A program made the position numbers and the translations under genes. The notes under the pieces were generated by a model that was not told where the DNA came from, ran no database searches, and worked only from the letters and a program-made list of their open reading frames with translations. Positions 35,893 through 43,222 of a stretch of DNA of 43,222 bases are shown piece by piece; positions within the stretch are counted from its first letter, which is position 1; the number at the start of each line of letters is the position of its first letter. The DNA lies in NCBI GenBank assembly GCA_028278335.1, contig JANQEN010000099.1, positions 1-43,222 on the forward strand, written 5' to 3'. This DNA comes from Chitinivibrionales bacterium (GTDB taxonomy: Bacteria; Fibrobacterota; Chitinivibrionia; Chitinivibrionales; JANQEN01).

Positions 35893-37098
35893 ATGTATGT
35901 GCGAAAAGACTATATCAATTGGTTGGATAAATATTTAGGTACTCCACTTATAAAAGTATTGGTTGGGATGAGGCGTGTTGGCAAAAGTACTTTGCTTCAG
36001 CAGTTTAAAGAACATCTAATCAATGAACGAGGATTATTACCTGAACAAATTCTCTACATTGATATGGAGATCCTTTCAAATAGAGATATTATTGATGAGA
36101 TTACTCTTCAGGACAAAATTGACAGCTATTTTAAGAATAGTCAGGTTAAAAAACTTTTATTTATAGACGAAATACAAGAAATAATGAACTGGGAGAGGGT
36201 TGTAGTTAGTCTTCTTAAAAATAGAAGTTTTGATATATATATTACCGGTTCCAACGCTCATTTACTATCCTCTGATCTTGCAACCTATCTAGCTGGTAGG
36301 TATGTAGAAATGCAAATCTATCCTTTCAGTTATAAAGAATATTTAGAGGTGAATGGGAAAACTGAACATGATGAAGGTATATTTCAGCGGTATCTTACCT
36401 ATGGTGGCTTTCCTGGTCTTATTCATCTACCTCAAGAAGATACAATAATTTTTCAAACTCTCGATGCTCTTTATAATAGCATTATCCTCCGTGATATTGT
36501 TGAACGATATCAAATTCGCAATATATCTCTATTAGAAAATCTTACAAATTTTTTCTTTGATAATATTGGAAATGTAGTGACAGCCAAAAGTATTGTAGAT
36601 TATTTAAAATCCCAACGTATTAAAGCTTCTGTTGAGTCGGTTCAAACATATATGGGGTATTTAGCAGCCTGTTTTGCACTCTTTAGGACTCGGCGGTATG
36701 ATATAAAAGGAAAACGGTTCCTGGAAATATCTGAGAAACATTATCTTGGAGACCTTGGGCTTCGTCATGCAACTCTGGGCTATAGACCCAGTGATATTAA
36801 TCAACTTCTTGAAAATGTTGTTTATTTATCTCTTCGGAAATGGGGTTATTCTGTTTTTGTTGGCAAACTGGATAATCTGGAAATAGATTTTATCGCTGAA
36901 AAGAATCAAAATCGATTGTATATTCAAATCGCCTATTTAATAGCTTCTCCAGAAACACGACAAAGGGAGTTTGCACCATTGTTAAAAGTTAAAGACTCCT
37001 ATCCCAAATATGTGTTAACAATGGATCCTTTGCAGCAGGATGAAAGCGGCATAAGACACTTTTTTATTCCAGACTTTCTATTATCAAATAATCCCTAA
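35893..37098 (+). CDS. AAA-family ATPase with DUF4143 domain
   Basis: 401 residues. The N-terminal ATPase has Walker A GMRRVGKSTLL (about 27-37) and Walker B KKLLFIDEIQEI, then YITGSNAHLLSSDLATYLAGRYVE, the sensor and arginine segment of AAA_14. The C-terminal DUF4143 domain (LENVVYLSLRKWGYSVFVGKLDNLEIDFIAEK) is nuclease-like in shape. These proteins are common, mobile and mostly uncharacterised; some are proposed as toxin- or defence-related. It stands alone, and its coding sequence is more AT-rich than its neighbours, consistent with transfer. Confidence 0.92.
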   Translation: MYVRKDYINWLDKYLGTPLIKVLVGMRRVGKSTLLQQFKEHLINERGLLPEQILYIDMEILSNRDIIDEITLQDKIDSYFKNSQVKKLLFIDEIQEIMNWERVVVSLLKNRSFDIYITGSNAHLLSSDLATYLAGRYVEMQIYPFSYKEYLEVNGKTEHDEGIFQRYLTYGGFPGLIHLPQEDTIIFQTLDALYNSIILRDIVERYQIRNISLLENLTNFFFDNIGNVVTAKSIVDYLKSQRIKASVESVQTYMGYLAACFALFRTRRYDIKGKRFLEISEKHYLGDLGLRHATLGYRPSDINQLLENVVYLSLRKWGYSVFVGKLDNLEIDFIAEKNQNRLYIQIAYLIASPETRQREFAPLLKVKDSYPKYVLTMDPLQQDESGIRHFFIPDFLLSNNP

Positions 37099-37286
37099 AT
37101 ATAGGGAAAACTATTTATATTTTTTCTACACTAACCTTTAAAAAAAGAGTCTTAGATTATCATATAGACCTTTTTTTTGCAGTATCTCCATAGAAACAAT
37201 CTTTTTATATAGTAATACTGGGTTCAATTAACTCAACTTCTCCTTGGCATGATCCCTTAGTCGATTGGCGCAATCTGCCAGTGGCG

Positions 37287-37301
37287 TGGCAGGTAAATTG
37301 C
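37287..37301 (+). promoter_or_regulatory. sigma-54 promoter upstream of the dehydrogenase operon
   Basis: TGGCAGGTAAATTGC fits TGGCAC-N5-TTGC with GG and GC in exact register and only one deviation. Transcription would start near 37313, 85 bp before the first gene of the operon. A TGCCA...TGGCA inverted repeat lies just upstream (about 37276-37291). Confidence 0.75.
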
Positions 37302-37397
37302 TGTATATTTAGAGTAGAAATAAACCTAAATATCTCAGTTGAATGTGAGGAAAATGAGATTTTAGGTTAAATATTTGAAAATCAAAGGAGGTTAAAA

Positions 37398-38225
37398 ATG
37401 GCATCGATACAGGGAAAAACAGCCTTAGTTACTGGAGCGTCTTCAGGGATTGGTGAGTCTACGGTTGAATTGTTACTAAAGGCAGGTGCAACAGTGTATG
37501 CTGCTGCCCGCCGTTTAGATAAGATGAAGGGGCTTGAAAAAAAAGGAGCCAAGCTTATCAAGCTGGATGTCACTGATGAGGAGTCAATGAGTCAGGGTGC
37601 TATCGCAATTCTTTCTCAAGAGGGCTCAATCGATATTTTGATAAACAATGCTGGATATGGCTCTTATGGTGCTATCGAAGATGTTCCGATTGAAGAGGCA
37701 CGCCGTCAATTCGAAGTTAATATTTTCGGTCTCGCCCGGTTGACTCAGCTTGTACTGCCAAAAATGCGAGAAAATCAATATGGCAAGATTGTCAATATTT
37801 CATCCATGGGTGGAAAGATTTATACCCCCTTTGGCGGGTGGTACCATGCAACAAAACATGCTTTGGAAGGGTTTACTGATTGCCTTCGTATTGAAGTTGA
37901 GCAATTTGGCATTGATGCTGTGGTTGTTGAGCCCGGTGGCATTGCCACAGAATGGGGAGTAATCGCAGCGGATAACTTAAAAAAGACCTCTGGAAATGGC
38001 GCCTATGCAGAAAAGGCAATTAAAGCAGCCGATGGAATGGCTCAAATGTACACTGGTGGAAAGCTATCAAAGTCAGAGGTTATTGGTAAGGCGATTCTTA
38101 AGGCTGTGACCGCAAGAAAACCAAAAACACGCTATGTAGCGGGATATATGGCTGCGCCAGTACTGTTTTTGCGCCATTGGTTAAGTGATCGCATGTTCGA
38201 CAGAATTGTGAAGACAATGGTCTAA
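37398..38225 (+). CDS. short-chain dehydrogenase/reductase
   Basis: 275 residues, classical SDR. The nucleotide-binding motif TGASSGIG is at 12-19, NNAG at about 87, and the catalytic Y149-x3-K153 in YHATKHAL. The sequence around GIATEWGVIAA and the length suggest a ketoreductase acting on lipid-like or aromatic substrates; the exact substrate cannot be read from the sequence. AAAGGAGG is well placed upstream. It is the first gene of a four-gene unit behind a sigma-54 promoter. Confidence 0.93.
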   Translation: MASIQGKTALVTGASSGIGESTVELLLKAGATVYAAARRLDKMKGLEKKGAKLIKLDVTDEESMSQGAIAILSQEGSIDILINNAGYGSYGAIEDVPIEEARRQFEVNIFGLARLTQLVLPKMRENQYGKIVNISSMGGKIYTPFGGWYHATKHALEGFTDCLRIEVEQFGIDAVVVEPGGIATEWGVIAADNLKKTSGNGAYAEKAIKAADGMAQMYTGGKLSKSEVIGKAILKAVTARKPKTRYVAGYMAAPVLFLRHWLSDRMFDRIVKTMV

Positions 38226-38282
38226 AGAACAAATTTTATAAACACATTTTTAAACCCAGATTATGCACATAAGGAGCTATAG

Positions 38283-39173
38283 ATGATATTCAAGGCAATA
38301 GGAAAAATGATTGGTGATACAGTACTCTATCCAGTAGAGCAGCCCTTTCCGAAAACACCAAAAGATTATGGAATTGGCTATAGAGATGTTAAGTTTCCCA
38401 CCAAGGATGGTGTGACTTTATCAGGATGGCTGCTCAATGAGCACGCAGAAAAAACAGTCATCATGACCCATTTTGGTTACCGTGCCAATAGGTTTGGCTA
38501 TCAGACGAAGTACCAGCCCAGATTGACAAAACCCTATAAAAAGGAGGTTGAATTTGTGCTTGTGGCCAAGCGATTGATTGATGCAGGATATGCAGTGCTT
38601 ATGTATGATTTAAGAAATCATGGCCTTAGTGGTAAAAGTAAACTGGGTGTTGGAACTGGTGGTTATGACGAGCGTTTTGATGTACTCGCTGCAGTTGGGT
38701 TTGTTGGAAGCAATAAGTCAACAGCAGGTAAACCAATTGGTTTGGTCAGTTACTGCATGGGACTTAATGCAACCTTTTATGCCTTTAGTGAAGACGATGA
38801 AGTCTTCACTAATAACAATGTACAAGCACTGGTCGGTATGCAACCCTTGGGAAATGGCGACTTTCTTAAAGCCTATGGAATTAAGGGAGCAATTTATCGC
38901 CATGCTGATGCACATTATAAAAGGCACACTGGCATTCCACTCGATTACCCTATCACACCAGCAGTTGAAAAGGTGACGGTGCCAACCCTGTTATGTCAAG
39001 GACAAAAAGATCCCTGGACCAACTTGGATTTTATCAAAGAAGTATACCACAGACTGCCTATGGAAAAGGAAATGTATTTTATGGAAGAGCCGACCCATCG
39101 GTTCGACGGGTATAACTGGTTTAATGACCATCCAGAAAAGATGCTTGGGTGGTTTGAGAAGCATCTAAGATAA
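38283..39173 (+). CDS. alpha/beta hydrolase with cysteine nucleophile
   Basis: 296 residues. YDLRNHGLSG and the later PTLLCQGQKDPWTN and EEPTHRFDGYNWF give the Asp and His of the triad. At the nucleophile elbow the sequence is LVSYC158MG, with Cys in place of the usual Ser, as in dienelactone hydrolase-like enzymes. It may be a thioesterase, esterase or C-C hydrolase. It follows the first SDR by 57 bp and precedes the second by 22 bp, so the three probably act on one compound. Confidence 0.82.
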   Translation: MIFKAIGKMIGDTVLYPVEQPFPKTPKDYGIGYRDVKFPTKDGVTLSGWLLNEHAEKTVIMTHFGYRANRFGYQTKYQPRLTKPYKKEVEFVLVAKRLIDAGYAVLMYDLRNHGLSGKSKLGVGTGGYDERFDVLAAVGFVGSNKSTAGKPIGLVSYCMGLNATFYAFSEDDEVFTNNNVQALVGMQPLGNGDFLKAYGIKGAIYRHADAHYKRHTGIPLDYPITPAVEKVTVPTLLCQGQKDPWTNLDFIKEVYHRLPMEKEMYFMEEPTHRFDGYNWFNDHPEKMLGWFEKHLR

Positions 39174-39195
39174 TCTGAATAAAGGAGGCTGTATC

Positions 39196-40095
39196 ATGAG
39201 TAAAGAGAGATGGACATCCGAAGAAATTCCCGATCAAAAGGGAAGGCTTGTTATTGTTACGGGTTCAACCAGTGGACTGGGCAAAGAGGCTGCCCGGGTT
39301 TTTTGCGGTAAAAGAGCATTAGTCATTTTGGCTGTTCGCAATGTTAAAAAAGGCGAAGCGGTTGTTTCTGAAATCAAAAAAGAGTATCCCGATGCAGAGC
39401 TCATGGTGCGGATGCTCGATCTTTCCAGTCTCACATCGATTAAGGATTTTTCTGAAAAGGTATTAAAAGATTTTGATCGCTTGGACATATTGATAAATAA
39501 TGCCGGTGTTATGATGTGTCCCTTTTCAAAAACCGAAGATGGTTTTGAAATACAGATGGGTACAAATCATCTGGGTCATTTTGCCTTAACAGGGTATTTG
39601 TTACCCTTGCTAAAGAAAACTGAAAATTCATGTATTGTGGCCACATCGAGTATGGCTCACAAAGCAGGAAATATTGACTTTACCGATCTGAACTGGGAAA
39701 AAAGAGCCTATAAAACCATGCAAGCTTACGGCGACAGTAAAATAGCAAATCTCTACTTTGCCTTTGAACTGGCAAAAAAACTTGAGACTACTGGAAACAA
39801 TCCTAAAGTTACGGCGGCCCATCCTGGTTGGACTGCCACAGAGCTACAGCGTCATGCAGGACTCTTTAGTTTCCTTAACAACTTTTTTGCACAAGATGTA
39901 GCGATGGGAACCTTACCAACCTTGCGTGCTGCCACCGATCCTAATGCTCAACCGGGGGACTATTTTGGTCCGGCAGGTTTGTTTGAGATGCGTGGCTACC
40001 CGATAAAAGTACCTTCAAACAAACGCTCTCATGATAAAGCTGCAGCGCAAAAATTGTGGGAACTTTCTCAGGAGCTGACCGGTGTTGTCTATTAA
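39196..40095 (+). CDS. short-chain dehydrogenase, retinol-dehydrogenase-like
   Basis: 299 residues. TGSTSGLGKEAARVF at about 22-36, NNAGVMMCPFSKTEDGFEIQMGTNHLGHF and Y178-x3-K182 (YGDSKIANLYF), with the AAHPGWTATELQRH loop, are typical of the retinol dehydrogenase/protochlorophyllide-reductase-like branch. Such enzymes use NADP(H) on hydrophobic alcohols or ketones. AAAGGAGG precedes the start. It lies in the same operon as the other SDR and the hydrolase. Confidence 0.92.
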   Translation: MSKERWTSEEIPDQKGRLVIVTGSTSGLGKEAARVFCGKRALVILAVRNVKKGEAVVSEIKKEYPDAELMVRMLDLSSLTSIKDFSEKVLKDFDRLDILINNAGVMMCPFSKTEDGFEIQMGTNHLGHFALTGYLLPLLKKTENSCIVATSSMAHKAGNIDFTDLNWEKRAYKTMQAYGDSKIANLYFAFELAKKLETTGNNPKVTAAHPGWTATELQRHAGLFSFLNNFFAQDVAMGTLPTLRAATDPNAQPGDYFGPAGLFEMRGYPIKVPSNKRSHDKAAAQKLWELSQELTGVVY

Positions 40096-40148
40096 TTGTA
40101 CAGTGAGTATTACCTCATCTTTGAGAAAGTTTTATCCGGTGTAAGGAG

Positions 40149-41165
40149 TTGATAATGATCAATACCAATGGCTTTACCGTTAATCCTGGCTGGCGTGTTT
40201 TAATGGGTGACTTGGGCATCAATGTAACCAATATATTACGGCGCGCTGGTCTTCCCGATGATCTCTTTAATCGGGAGAATGCCATACTGAGTACTGATGA
40301 GTATTTTCGCATGTGGAAAGGAATAGAAGAGGAATCCAACGATCCACTGATACCACTCAATATGGGGAAGATTATTTCGGTTGAATCCTTTGATCCCCCG
40401 ATTTTTGCTGCCTTTTGTAGTCCCGATCTTAACACGGCCCTTGAGCGAATTGGTCGGTATAAAAAACTGGTGTGTCCCATGACATTGGACCTTGAAAGAA
40501 AAAGTGACAGCACCACGATGATTGTTAAGTGGCTTGACAGCACCATAGAAGCTCCGACCTCTCTCTATGCTGGTGAGCTTGTTTTCTTTGTCCAATTGGC
40601 ACGCATGGCAACACGAGAAACTATCTCGCCAATGAAAATTATCACTCCCAAATTACCGGATAAGCTAGACAACTATGTTGCCTTTTTTGGCACCCCTCTT
40701 GTAAAGGGGGACAAATTGAGCATCACCTTCTCTGCCAGAGATGCTTCTCGCCCCTTTCTTACGGTCAATCAACATATGTGGAAGTTTTTCGAACCAGAGC
40801 TACAAAAACGCCTCTCCGAGCTTGACAATAACGCCACCATTGCTGACCGAGTACGGGGAGCGCTCTTTGAACTCCTTCCCAGTGGCGATTCTTCTATTGA
40901 GTCAGTTAGCAAAAAACTTGGCACCAGTAAACGGACCCTTCAGCGCAGGCTTTCTAGCTGTGGTGAAACTTACCAAGCTGTACTAAACCGAACACGAACT
41001 GATCTTGCCTGCCATTACTTAGAAAACCCAGAACTCTCTGGTACAGAGATCTCCTTTTTATTGGGCTTTGAGGACCCCAACTCCTTTTTTCGTGCCTTTC
41101 ACTCATGGACAGGAAAGACTGCTGAGCAGGTGAGAAGAAGTGTAGAAAATAGTCAAATGGCTTGA
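40149..41165 (+). CDS. AraC-family transcriptional regulator
   Basis: 338 residues. The N-terminal ligand domain is of the Arabinose_bd type (NITNILRRAGLPDDLFN-like opening with LSTDEYFRMWKGIEEE). The C-terminal DNA-binding part has two helix-turn-helix motifs, SVSKKLGTSKRTLQRRL and TEISFLLGFEDPNSFFRAFHSWTGKTAEQVR. It lies 53 bp after the second SDR, so it is probably co-transcribed with the genes it controls. Regulators of this subtype respond to fatty acids, ornithine or similar lipophilic cues, which fits the nearby dehydrogenases. It ends with a true TGA. Confidence 0.92.
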   Translation: MIMINTNGFTVNPGWRVLMGDLGINVTNILRRAGLPDDLFNRENAILSTDEYFRMWKGIEEESNDPLIPLNMGKIISVESFDPPIFAAFCSPDLNTALERIGRYKKLVCPMTLDLERKSDSTTMIVKWLDSTIEAPTSLYAGELVFFVQLARMATRETISPMKIITPKLPDKLDNYVAFFGTPLVKGDKLSITFSARDASRPFLTVNQHMWKFFEPELQKRLSELDNNATIADRVRGALFELLPSGDSSIESVSKKLGTSKRTLQRRLSSCGETYQAVLNRTRTDLACHYLENPELSGTEISFLLGFEDPNSFFRAFHSWTGKTAEQVRRSVENSQMA

Positions 41166-41690
41166 TTAAAGAAACTAAATAGTGGATCAAACCACTTCTA
41201 TACCTTACGGTAACCTCTAAAAATTCATTTCCTATTACGGCTGGCTGCAAAACGATTTAGGTTTCGTCACATTCAATCGCCGAATCGCAGCGAGTTCGCC
41301 TCTTTCATGTGCCTCTCCTAAAGATTTTTCGCTCAGCCTCAGGACAAAACTGAATTATTTGAGGTCACCTTAATTATGACATGAGTATAAAGTCATTCTG
41401 TGAATTAATAATTCATAGTATGTCATTGTTTTAAGTGGCATTCTAAGCTGTGATGATAATCCTTAGTGTCCATATTTTTGCGATGTGTACATTAACATTA
41501 TACTTTTTTCAAGAATGGTGTACGGAAAAATTTACAAATAGTATAAATATGCCGATTTATGAAAATAGTTGTATATATTTAGAGATAGGTTGGTTAAAAT
41601 CAGCTTAAAAATTACGATTTAGCCAATATCGACTTGTTTATTTGTAAGTTAACAGCGCGATTTTTATCAAATTAAAATAGGGAGGAATAC
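41166..41690. other. intergenic region upstream of the thioredoxin-fold candidate selenoprotein
   Basis: 525 bp. AGTGG-N6-CCACT at 41181-41196 is a weak terminator for the AraC gene. GC-richer DNA at about 41255-41345 stands out from its surroundings but encodes nothing I recognise. The right part is very AT-rich, with GGGAGG just before ATG 41691. Confidence 0.45.
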
Positions 41691-42746
41691 ATGAGCAAAA
41701 TTGTTCAAAGCAGCTTGGTTGCGTTGCTCATGATCTGTGGAGCCTTTTCACAGATCGAGAATGTCCAATTCAAGGATCTCAAGGGTAAGTCGTGGGATTT
41801 GTACAATATCCTTGACGAGGGAAAATTTGTTTATATCTATTTCACCTGGAATGGATGACCGAGTTGTTCACCGGCGTCGCCGAACAGAATGTGGGATAAA
41901 TATAGCTGTGATAAGTGCAACAATTATCAATTATTATCTATAATGGCAAACCACTCAGATTCAAAAAGTGCCTTTGAGAGTTGGATCCGAAATAAGGGTG
42001 GAGCACGATGTGTTTCAGTCTGTAAAGATGAGGGGGGCAAGTCTCTTACCGAAGCCTGTGGTAATGGTGGTTGGGGAGGGACATCCTTTTTTATCAAACC
42101 GGACAAGTCATTTAAGAAGTACTCCTCCAGTGATATCTCTAGCAATGGTATTCGTGAGCATAATTGTAATAATGGTGATATTTTAGCACCAACAGTGCAA
42201 ATCAACTCTCCTTCAGTGGGAGAGGTGTTAAAAAGTAATGTGGACTACAACATCACCTGGAAAGCCACCGACAATATTGGGGTTGTGTCAAGAAAAATAC
42301 TATTTAGTAAAGATAATGGCTCAAAATGGGAAGCCATTGATAGTGCTTCTGGTAATACCGGTACTTTTACGTGGACAGTGCCAGAGATAGATTCCAAGGA
42401 GTGCAAAATCAAGATTTATGCATATGACAAAGCAGGCAACAGAGGACAAAAGGAATCGGGTGTCTTTAGTATCGAACCAGTCTCATCAATCGAGCTTTCA
42501 GATATGAAGCAATTTGATCTCATTTCGGTTCACAGGACAATCAACGGCTATTTTATCTATGTTCCTCACAGCGGAGTGAGTCGTTTGGCAATTTTTGATG
42601 TGAAGGGCAAAAAAGTGTTTGATCAAGTAACCTCTATGGATAAGCAGTATTATCCCTTGCCAAAAGATCAGTTATCGGGTATGTACTTTCTCAGAATAAC
42701 AAGTGAAAAGAAAACTATAAATAAAAAAGTATGGTTTATTAAATAA
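41691..42746 (+). CDS. secreted thioredoxin-fold protein with Ig-like domain and T9SS tail, candidate selenoprotein (U56, UPSC)
   Basis: 351 residues when read through the TGA at 41856-41858. The start has GGGAGG and begins a signal peptide (SLVALLMICGAFSQ). KDLKGKSWDLYNILDEGKFVYIYFTWNG-U-PSC is split here only by the Sec: it is the TlpA/AhpC-type strand, with the redox CxxC as UxxC (UPSC, close to the W-C-P-x-C of TlpA). A CxxC (CDKC) follows, then SWIRNKGGARCVSVCKDEGG and a cis-loop TSFFIKP. An Ig-like domain (PTVQINSPSVGEVLKSN, FTWTVPEIDSKECKIKIYAYDKAGN) and a T9SS type A tail (LAIFDVKGKKVFDQ, SGMYFLRITSEKK) complete it. A surface peroxiredoxin- or thioredoxin-like activity is likely. Confidence 0.9.
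41865..41886 (+). promoter_or_regulatory. SECIS-like hairpin of the UPSC gene
   Basis: CGGC-GUC-GCCG (41872-41882), with the loop G at nt 18 after the TGA. A lower helix, UGUUC with GAACA, can extend the stem if ACC bulges. It is the only one of the seven with a loop that starts with a single G. Confidence 0.6.
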
Positions 42747-43222
42747 GAGGGGGTACTGCCTCCACGGCAAAGAAGGCACTCAGTAGTGAAGAGGAAAGAG
42801 ATACCTGTTGTGGCAAACGACCTGTCTTGCCCGATTGTAAAACAGGGCCATTACGACATACAGGCGATCCTTTCTTCTTTACTCTGAGGAATCTGTGTAA
42901 ATAAAGCGTCCTAACTTTACAGTTTTTACTAATAAACAATTTCCTTAAAATCGTGGTTGCTGGTATAGTGTTTTTTGAACCAACTATATTAAGCTTTGCA
43001 AAATAGATTTCCTTAATGCCTATTCCAATATCTCTGTTTTACATTATCCCAGATTATGCAATAGGAAGCAGCGCAGAAGTACACCACGACTTTGACCGGA
43101 TGTACGCTTGGGAAGTAGCCTGTAATCCTATGCCCATTAAGACTTTCAGACTTTTCGGCCATATCACCTTGTAGATATGTCCTTCAAAACCTTCAAGTCT
43201 TACTAAATAATAATCTTGCACT
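42747..43222. other. right end of the window, no convincing gene
   Basis: 476 bp. A 52-codon frame (43016-43174, ATG to TAG) and an uninitiated Cys-rich frame (about 42750-42904) are open, but neither has a ribosome site or a recognised domain. They could be gene remnants. Confidence 0.4.

Noticed and set aside
41163..41214. Read-through of the TGA ending the AraC gene.
   Set aside because: The extension is only 16 codons, has no cysteine near the TGA, and the family normally ends here.
7041..42746. TGA reassigned to an amino acid (alternative genetic code).
   Set aside because: Several intact genes end at TGA where the protein family ends too (7020, 41165) or overlap the next gene as ATGA (23939, 29965), and no conserved Trp or Gly column falls at the TGA positions. 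Reassignment would give many TGA codons per gene, not one beside a cysteine.
7041..42746. The seven interrupted genes as pseudogenes or sequencing errors.
   Set aside because: There are no frameshifts and no TAA or TAG among them, both parts stay in one frame, and two paralogues share the TGA position.
43016..43174. Short 52-codon reading frame near the right edge.
   Set aside because: No ribosome site, no recognised family.
1..43222. CRISPR arrays, tRNA or rRNA genes.
   Set aside because: No regularly spaced repeats and no cloverleaf or rRNA-like sequence were seen on reading both strands by eye.

Overview
The window looks like a chromosome segment of a Gram-negative, cellulolytic bacterium of the Fibrobacterota (Fibrobacter/Chitinivibrio-like). 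This is inferred from many secreted proteins with a C-terminal type IX secretion (T9SS) type A sorting domain, a TIGR02147-type regulator (a family best known from Fibrobacter), a lipoprotein with a Fibrobacter-style N-terminus, and GH44 and GH9 glycoside hydrolases that also carry the sorting tail. Species cannot be fixed from sequence alone.

The main observation is a set of seven genes, each interrupted by one in-frame TGA, which read through as candidate selenoproteins: 7041-8459(-), 19063-20046(-), 20064-20957(-), 21531-22379(-), 25074-26039(-), 27409-28614(-) and 41691-42746(+). In every case the TGA lies next to, or within three residues of, a cysteine (UxxC four times, CxU twice, UC once). 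In every case the reading frame and the protein fold continue across it. In every case a short hairpin follows whose apical loop starts with G (GG in six) about 18-24 nt after the TGA, as expected of a bacterial SECIS element. All seven products have an N-terminal signal sequence and a C-terminal T9SS-like tail, so they would be surface or extracellular selenoproteins. TGA also serves as a normal stop here (genes ending at 7020, 23939, 29965, 41165), so the code is not reassigned. No selA, selB, selC or selD is present in the window.

Layout. 1-3570: 3' end of an RHS polymorphic toxin with its probable immunity gene, a decayed REP-associated (Y1) transposase element, and a displaced toxin-tail/lipoprotein pair. 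3688-7020: a sigma-54 activator divergent from a secreted CrtC/AttH-like protein that has a sigma-54 promoter and an upstream palindrome. 7041-8459: beta-helix candidate selenoprotein. 8791-11778: TAXI-TRAP transporter. 11948-18988: small secreted proteins and lipoproteins, an ankyrin protein and a VIT-domain surface protein. 19063-22379: three candidate selenoproteins, two of them paralogues with a shared duplicated promoter/leader. 22947-24997: cobalamin genes cbiB and cobD. 25074-28614: an operon of an FG-GAP candidate selenoprotein, a propeller protein and an Omp28-like candidate selenoprotein. 29078-35733: TIGR02147 regulator, lipoprotein, GH44 and GH9 cellulases. 35893-37098: AAA/DUF4143 ATPase. 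37398-41165: two short-chain dehydrogenases, a hydrolase and an AraC regulator behind a sigma-54 promoter. 41691-42746: thioredoxin-fold candidate selenoprotein.
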